From NCBI GenBank assembly GCA_030691225.1, contig JAUYES010000654.1:1-10282 (forward strand): a stretch of 10,282 nucleotides of DNA, in the 5' to 3' direction. Below, piece after piece: positions 6,946 through 10,282 of this stretch; position 1 is the stretch's first letter, and each line of letters starts with the position of its first letter. A model generated the notes under the pieces. The model worked only from the letters and a program-made list of their open reading frames with translations. It made no database searches and was not told the DNA's origin. Made by a program: the position numbers and the translations under genes. This stretch comes from Holophaga sp. (GTDB lineage Bacteria > Acidobacteriota > Holophagae > Holophagales > Holophagaceae).

Positions 6946-7277
6946 TCCTGTTCGCCCTCTTCGGGCTGGGCACGCCGCTCACCGCGCTGAGCCTGTTCTC
7001 GGGCCAGCTCCATGAGGTCCAGGGAGGTGTTGGCTTCGCCAAGCAAGTGCTTGCAGAAGTATTCGGCGCGCACCCAGTTGAAGTAATCGTTGGCGGCGCC
7101 GAAACCATGGCGAGCACCAGGAATAACCGTGGTGTCAAAAACAAGTTTGCTCACCTTGGCTGAAGTCCAGCGCGAGGCGAGTTCGTAGTTGGGGCGTGCC
7201 TTGGCCGGTTCCTGGGAAAGGGCTGGCAGGCAAAACCCCGTGGCCAGGGCCAGGGCGATTAAGGAGAGTCTGGGCAT
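6942..7277 (-). pseudogene. S9 prolyl oligopeptidase/DPP-IV-like remnant with in-frame internal deletion
   Basis: The 111-codon frame joins the two ends of an S9 peptidase. Residues 1-51 are a signal peptide (MPRLSLIALALATGFCLPALSQ) plus the usual mature start (NYELASRWTSAKVSKLVFDTTV). Residues 52-111 are the usual C-terminal end, with the catalytic-His motif (PGARHGFG, H57) and YFNWVRAEYFCKHLLG. Everything between is missing: the beta-propeller, the GxSxGG serine and the catalytic Asp, about 600 residues in a typical member. The junction is near 7122-7130. The ribosome site (GAGGGG, 7 nt from ATG) is intact, so a short inactive secreted peptide could still be made. Its stop codon overlaps that of the convergent nucleotidyltransferase gene. 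The reading is inferred from family memory; a true small gene is the less likely alternative. Confidence 0.7.
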
Positions 7278-7311
7278 GGAATGCCCCTCACAGAGGTGCG
7301 GCACGCCGGGG

Positions 7312-7384
7312 CGAGCCACAGGATTGGGAGGAAATGGAATGGGTCCAGTCAACGCCCACGGCTTACATCAAAACACTATGCATA
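7312..7384. repeat. Imperfect direct repeat, copy 1 (604-nt spacing)
   Basis: This noncoding stretch aligns without gaps to 7916-7988. The core at 7333-7355 (AATGGAATGGGTCCAG, then TCAACGC) is identical for 23 nt. An ACATCAAAAC block at 7365-7374 and a CGAGCCAC block at 7312-7319 are also identical; other positions vary. It lies between the divergent starts of the S9 remnant and the small secreted protein. No conserved hairpin was found inside it. Confidence 0.7.
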
Positions 7385-7437
7385 CGCCCGGCATTCCAGA
7401 CGGATCCCTTCGGTGGCCAAACTACCGTTTCTCGGCC

Positions 7438-7466
7438 TTTCCTGTTTCTATCCACACTGCTATGCT
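7438..7466 (+). promoter_or_regulatory. Candidate extended -10 promoter of the small secreted protein gene
   Basis: TGCTATGCT (7458-7466) has the TGn extension and four of six -10 matches. TTTCCT lies 17 nt upstream as a poor -35 (7438-7443). Transcription would begin near 7473, leaving a short leader that includes the AGGAGG site at 7486-7491. Confidence 0.4.
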
Positions 7467-7495
7467 GCGCCTGCATCCATCCCTGAGGAGGGCAT

Positions 7496-7840
7496 ATGAC
7501 CATTCGATTCGCAATCTGCCTCGCCGTAGGCGGGCTCATCTTGACGGCTCCCTTGATGGCCCAGACAAAGCCCAAGACCAAGGGACAAGAAGCTCAAGAC
7601 CGCATGGACAAAAAGGTCGACAAATGGGCGCAGAAGCAGAAGGAAACCCAGCGGGACGGCAGCAGGTCCGAGGCCGAATCCCAGCGCAAGGAGAAAGAGG
7701 TCGACAAGCAAGCGGCACAGAAGAAGAAGGATAATGCCGAGGCCACCAAGAAGCTGGGCCCCAAGGCCAATGAGCCCTATGACGCTGGCAAGGATCAGAC
7801 TTTGAAAAAGAATACGCCGCCACCAGCGAAGAAAAGGTAG
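7496..7840 (+). CDS. Small secreted lysine-rich protein of unknown function
   Basis: This 114-residue protein begins with a clear signal peptide (MTIRFAICLAVGGLILTAPLMAQ). The mature part is about 90 residues of Lys, Gln, Glu, Asp and Ala with almost no hydrophobics (for example DRMDKKVDKWAQKQKETQ and KEKEVDKQAAQKKKD). It should be a soluble, highly charged helical or disordered periplasmic polypeptide. AGGAGG sits 4 nt before the ATG, a strong if close ribosome site. The gene is monocistronic, with a candidate promoter upstream and an intrinsic terminator 20 nt after the stop. No family is recognised. The composition could suit an adhesive or nucleic-acid/polyanion-binding role, but that is a guess. 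Confidence 0.75.
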   Translation: MTIRFAICLAVGGLILTAPLMAQTKPKTKGQEAQDRMDKKVDKWAQKQKETQRDGSRSEAESQRKEKEVDKQAAQKKKDNAEATKKLGPKANEPYDAGKDQTLKKNTPPPAKKR

Positions 7841-7859
7841 TAGAGCCCGAAGAAGCTCC

Positions 7860-7890
7860 AGTGCGCGTGCCGAGAGGTGCGCGCACTTTG
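7860..7890 (+). terminator. Rho-independent terminator with GNRA tetraloop
   Basis: AGTGCGCGTGCC (7860-7871) pairs with GGTGCGCGCACT (7876-7887) through 10 Watson-Crick pairs and two G-T wobbles around a GAGA loop, followed by a short T-rich stretch (TTTGCGTTATT). It lies 20 nt after the stop of the secreted protein gene. The T-tract is interrupted, so efficiency may be moderate. Confidence 0.65.
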
Positions 7891-7915
7891 CGTTATTGCT
7901 TCCCATTCAAGCCAG

Positions 7916-7988
7916 CGAGCCACGTTTTTGGGAAGCAATGGAATGGGTCCAGTCAACGCATGCAGCTCACATCAAAACGCTCTGTACC
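7916..7988. repeat. Imperfect direct repeat, copy 2 (604-nt spacing)
   Basis: This is the second copy of the element at 7312-7384, in the same orientation. The 23-nt core is at 7937-7959 and the ACATCAAAAC block at 7969-7978. It begins 28 nt after the terminator of the small secreted protein gene. The pair therefore brackets that gene and its signals. Confidence 0.7.
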
Positions 7989-8347
7989 TGCTGGCCAGTC
8001 ACACCCAAAGCCAAAGGGCGCCATAAAAACCACGAATGTTAGAGTGGGGCATGGCCAAACCCACTGTTCCCCCCGAGATTCTTTTAGCCATCAGCGCCGC
8101 CAGCAAAAAGGGGAAAGAGCCCCTCAGCCCGAATGCTGGCAAGCGAAAGGAAGCAAGCCCCAAAAGCGGTGCAACCGAAATCCAGAGCATCCGTCCAGCA
8201 CGGACCGCTATCGCCCATTCGCGTGGGGGCAATAAAGGGAAGTAAGGACGTGTGACAGCAGGGCGTCGCGCGGGGGATATGGCCTCCCAGACCGGCCACT
8301 TCCGGGAAGTGCTGTCGCCGAGGAAGATGCTCACAGCCCGATTGGTA
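7989..8347. other. Stretch without a convincing gene, downstream of fic
   Basis: Nothing here is firmly coding. A plus-strand frame from ATG 8051 to TAA 8245 gives a basic 64-residue peptide (MAKPTVPPEILLAISAASKK at the start) with only a weak G-rich site before it. The opposite strand is open too, and no family is recognised. A tight 15-nt palindrome CACTTCC-G-GGAAGTG lies at 8298-8312, about 40 nt past the fic stop. It lacks a T-tail, so it is at most a weak terminator or a protein site. Confidence 0.35.
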
Positions 8348-9397
8348 TCAGACCAGCCCGTACCACGCACCTCTGCCACTGCCGTGCTGTTTGAGATGGC
8401 CCTGCTCGACCAGGGCGCGGAAGTGCTGCTTCAGCGTATTTCGACTGGTGCCCGTCAACCGAATGGCATTGGCCATGGAGATTCGGCCATGCTCCCGGGC
8501 AAACTCCACAATTTTCAGCGACAGTTCCGGGATTACGGCCAGGACCAGCTTTTCCCGCTCTACCTTTTGGTTCAGACGCCGCACCTGCTCAACCAGCGAC
8601 CGCAGGAAGAACAGCAGCCACGGTTGCCAGTTCGGGACTTCGGATCGGATGGTTCCCTGGGTCTGCCGGAGGGCAAGGTAGTAAGCTTCCTTGTTTTGCT
8701 CGATCACGCTTTCGAGTGAGGCGTAGGGCACAAAGGCGTAGCCAGCCTGCAGGAGTAGCAAGGTCGTGAGCACCCGGCTGAGCCGCCCGTTGCCGTCCTG
8801 GAAGGGGTGAATCTCGAGAAAAACCACTACCCATAAAGCAATGAGCAGCATCGGATGCAGTTGTGCGTTTTGCTTTTCCTCTTGAATCCAGGTCACCAGT
8901 TCAGTCATCAGCCGGGGCGTGTCGAAGGGCGTGGCGGTCTCAAACACGATGCCTACTTGAACGCGCTTTTCATCGAACGCCACAACGCTATTGGGTGCTG
9001 TTTTGTAGCTACCCCGATGCCGCTCATCCTTATCGCTGTAGACCAGCAGGTCTCGATGGAGTTGCTTGATATGGTTCTCGGTGAGGGTGATCTCCGGCCA
9101 GGAGGAGAAGATCAAATCCATCACCTCTGCGTAGCCAGCCACCTCCTGCTCGTCCCTGGTGGCGAAGCTCTTAATTTGGAGGTTTGACAACAGGCGCTCG
9201 ACCTCTCGGTCAGACAGCTTGCTGCCTTCAATGCGGGTGGAGGAGCCAATGCTTTCGATCGTAGCCACTCGCCGCAGGGCCAAGAGACGATCTGGGGCTA
9301 GGGTCCCCAATGCCCTCCAGGCGCCCTTGAATTCATCAATCTGAGAGATCAGTCCCAAGATCTCTGGGGTGATCTGGATGGAGTCGGATCTGATCAT
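8348..9397 (-). CDS. Fic-family protein, probable AMP transferase with winged-helix C-terminus
   Basis: This 349-residue protein has the complete Fic active site HPFQDGNGRLSR at residues 197-208, where His is the catalytic base and the GNGR loop binds the nucleotide phosphates. Residues 53-58 (STRIEG) are the (S/T)xxxE(G/N) inhibitory helix, in the N-terminal position typical of self-inhibited class II Fic proteins. Residues about 291-348 form a winged-helix DNA-binding domain (RISMANAIRLTGTSRNTLKQ) ending in GAWYGLV. Such proteins usually AMPylate a target protein; the target is unknown, and the DNA-binding part suggests self-regulation. ATG 9397 is chosen because AGGA lies 8 nt upstream and the N-terminus then fits the family. 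A GTG at 9439 would add 14 residues but would read through the upstream repeats. No antitoxin gene is adjacent. Confidence 0.9.
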   Translation of the reverse strand: MIRSDSIQITPEILGLISQIDEFKGAWRALGTLAPDRLLALRRVATIESIGSSTRIEGSKLSDREVERLLSNLQIKSFATRDEQEVAGYAEVMDLIFSSWPEITLTENHIKQLHRDLLVYSDKDERHRGSYKTAPNSVVAFDEKRVQVGIVFETATPFDTPRLMTELVTWIQEEKQNAQLHPMLLIALWVVVFLEIHPFQDGNGRLSRVLTTLLLLQAGYAFVPYASLESVIEQNKEAYYLALRQTQGTIRSEVPNWQPWLLFFLRSLVEQVRRLNQKVEREKLVLAVIPELSLKIVEFAREHGRISMANAIRLTGTSRNTLKQHFRALVEQGHLKQHGSGRGAWYGLV

Positions 9398-9400
9398 GGG

Positions 9401-9460
9401 GCCAATCCTACACCCATTAACACCCATTAACCAAATCACTACCCAATTAGACCCAATTAT
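9401..9460. repeat. Six 10-bp phased tandem repeats upstream of fic
   Basis: Read on the plus strand in 10-nt blocks, the region is gccaatccta, cacccattaa, cacccattaa, ccaaatcact, acccaattag, acccaattat. Blocks 2 and 3 are identical, and 5 and 6 differ only in the last base. All except the first share a C/A-rich then ATT/AAT plan, and on the minus strand the repeats read TAAT(T)GGGT. One repeat per helical turn places every site on the same DNA face, as for a cooperatively bound regulator. The array ends 4 nt before the fic ATG and includes its ribosome site. Confidence 0.6.
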
Positions 9461-9461
9461 C

Positions 9462-9472
9462 GATTCCGAATC
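9462..9472. promoter_or_regulatory. Small inverted repeat beside the phased repeats
   Basis: GATTC-C-GAATC is a perfect 5-1-5 inverted repeat lying directly upstream (fic sense) of the 10-bp repeat array. It could be part of the same control region. No clear -35/-10 pair for fic could be assigned. Confidence 0.25.
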
Positions 9473-9548
9473 AGCAAGGCCTGACCTACATTGAACTCAT
9501 CACTTCGAGGTGAAGTGGCTGATCTTCGAAAGACTGGATGAACGCGAA

Positions 9549-9581
9549 AACACCCCGTCAGCACTGGGCTTCAGGGGTGTT
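9549..9581 (-). terminator. Intrinsic terminator of tRNA-Lys
   Basis: On the minus strand AACACCCC pairs exactly with GGGGTGTT across a 17-nt loop that can form a further short AGCCC/GCT stem; the right arm runs into TTTTCG. It starts only 3 nt after the encoded CCA of the tRNA. Confidence 0.8.
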
Positions 9582-9584
9582 GCT

Positions 9585-9661
9585 TGGTGGTCCCTCCCGG
9601 GCTCGAACCGGGGACCCTCTGATTAAGAGTCAGATGCTCTAACCAACTGAGCTAAGGAACC
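9585..9661 (-). tRNA. tRNA-Lys, anticodon CTT
   Basis: The 77-nt gene folds fully. The acceptor GGTTCCT pairs with AGGGACC (one T-G pair), followed by discriminator A and an encoded CCA. The D arm is AGCTCAGTTGGTTAGAGC. The anticodon stem TCTGA/TCAGA encloses the loop CTCTTAA, so the anticodon is CTT and reads AAG lysine codons. The T arm is CCCGG-TTCGAGC-CCGGG. Promoter and terminator flank it closely, so it is a single-gene transcript. Confidence 0.95.
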
Positions 9662-9685
9662 GCGGGTGTAAAACCCGGAACCCTA

Positions 9686-9713
9686 AGTCTACCGGGGGGA
9701 GCGGAATTCGCAA
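9686..9713 (-). promoter_or_regulatory. Promoter of tRNA-Lys
   Basis: On the minus strand TTGCGA (9708-9713) and TAGACT (9686-9691) are separated by 16 nt, each matching four of six consensus bases. Transcription would start near 9679, giving a short 5' leader that can fold (GGGTTTTACACCC). The -35 box lies 14 nt past the stop of the upstream gene. Confidence 0.6.
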
Positions 9714-9726
9714 GCCGAAAATCCCA

Positions 9727-10282
9727 TCACAGGCCTGCCTCTTCGACCCAAATCACCTCGCAGGAACCATCTCCGGTGTCTTGCCGGGAGAGTGAACTGG
9801 TCCACCGGAAACCATCCGGGCCTTCGATTTGCACCAGATGACCGCGAAGGCGAACCACCTGCCCTTCCCGAAACCCCAGCAAGGCACGCTTCACCCGCGC
9901 GTTGGCCGGAATCATGTGCATGTTGGCGCTATGGGCGCTGATCTGGTCCATGGGGATCGGCAGCGTGGATACGCGCCAGTGGTACCAGCGATTGCTCTGG
10001 GAGATATCGATGCGATCCAACACGGAGGAATCCGACATGGGCCCCCAGCCAAGGGCGAAATCGATGGGGCTCAGTTCGGCACTGGGATCCCACCGGTAGC
10101 GCTCCTTGGCGAGAATGCGCGCACGGAGTTCGAAGGTTGCGAGCGATACCAATCGATAATCCTTGAAGCGCCACGCGCCGCCTTCTCCGGGTGGGCCTTG
10201 AAGCGGCGCATCGGGAGCAAGAATCCCAGCGGGCGGATCAAGGGGGCGGTCCAGCCAGGCACTGACACCCCAGCCCCCGAGG
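9727..10282 (-). CDS. Conserved protein of unknown function (3' part)
   Basis: The frame is open to the right edge, so the N-terminus is missing; 184 residues are visible. The visible part begins with a Gly/Pro-rich stretch (DPPAGILAPDAPLQ), then WRFKDYRLVSLATFEL, ARILAKERYRWD, SPIDFALGWGPMSD, ISQSNRWYHWR, PIPMDQISAHSANMHMIPA, a basic VVRLRGHLVQIEGPDGFRW segment and a final SCEVIWVEEAGL. This pattern resembles a hypothetical protein seen in many Proteobacteria, but no domain name or function can be given. The HSANMHMIPA stretch and the GWGPMSD loop look like conserved functional sites. A TTG at 10152 could be mistaken for the start, but similarity-like sequence continues before it. Confidence 0.7.
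   Translation of the reverse strand, partial: LGGWGVSAWLDRPLDPPAGILAPDAPLQGPPGEGGAWRFKDYRLVSLATFELRARILAKERYRWDPSAELSPIDFALGWGPMSDSSVLDRIDISQSNRWYHWRVSTLPIPMDQISAHSANMHMIPANARVKRALLGFREGQVVRLRGHLVQIEGPDGFRWTSSLSRQDTGDGSCEVIWVEEAGL

Noticed and set aside
7333..7359. TGGG...CCCA hairpin inside the first direct repeat
   Set aside because: The pairing is not kept in the second copy, so it is not a conserved structure.
8051..8245. 64-residue basic peptide on the plus strand as a real gene
   Set aside because: No recognisable family and only a weak ribosome site; mentioned under the noncoding stretch rather than called.
7999..8379. 126-codon hydrophobic minus-strand frame overlapping the fic 3' end
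   Set aside because: Starts inside fic in another frame, lacks a ribosome site, and its apparent hydrophobic segments are the complement of a basic plus-strand frame.
8252..8719. Long plus-strand frame opposite the 3' end of fic
   Set aside because: It is antisense to the well-supported Fic C-terminal region, and its peptide has no domain or signal.
9585..9661. tRNA-Lys as the attachment site of an integrated island
   Set aside because: No second copy of the tRNA 3' end was found within the window, and there is no integrase gene.
1..10282. CRISPR array or insertion sequence
   Set aside because: No regularly spaced identical repeats of 25-40 nt and no transposase-like protein were seen on either strand.

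Overview
The window is a roughly 58-60% GC bacterial chromosome segment. Its gene content is an NrfD/HybB-type quinone oxidoreductase with a histidine kinase, PilZ signalling proteins, large secreted M28 and S9 peptidases, and a GSU2403-family nucleotidyltransferase. This would suit an environmental Gram-negative such as a Holophagae/Geothrix-like acidobacterium or a Geobacter-like deltaproteobacterium. That placement is inference from gene families and protein style; no marker gene is present.

Layout. Positions 1-2040 (minus strand) are a compact respiratory operon: a four-cluster HybA-like ferredoxin subunit, then an NrfD/HybB ten-helix quinone-binding subunit, then the first 44 codons of a membrane sensor protein that runs off the left edge. 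The three genes are coupled by a 1-nt stop/start overlap and an 11-nt gap. Positions 2041-2284 are an AT-rich divergent promoter region. Positions 2285-3746 (plus) hold two adjacent PilZ genes: a single-domain PilZ protein, and a three-part protein with a YcgR-like N-terminus, a PilZ domain and a degenerate receiver. Both presumably respond to cyclic-di-GMP. Positions 3794-5824 (plus) encode an exported M28 zinc peptidase whose C-terminal third looks like a cyclophilin fold without its catalytic residues.

Positions 5863-9470 look like an accessory region. A perfect 10-10-10 inverted repeat overlaps a consensus -10 box just before a probably leaderless GSU2403-family nucleotidyltransferase gene. 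That gene collides tail-to-tail, with overlapping stop codons, with a 111-codon remnant of an S9 prolyl oligopeptidase that carries a large in-frame deletion. A small lysine-rich secreted protein gene with its own promoter and GNRA-capped terminator follows. It sits between two copies of a ~70-nt imperfect direct repeat spaced exactly 604 nt apart. A Fic-family (AMP-transferase) gene on the minus strand has six helically phased 10-bp repeats immediately upstream.

Positions 9549-9713 contain a complete tRNA-Lys(CTT) gene with promoter, encoded CCA and intrinsic terminator, all minus strand. Positions 9727-10282 are the 3' part of a conserved protein of unknown function.

The best candidates for something new are the peptidase-pseudocyclophilin fusion, the palindromic operator and leaderless start of the GSU2403 gene, the phased repeats in front of fic, and the 604-nt-spaced direct repeat pair. 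No known multi-gene defence system or CRISPR array is visible.
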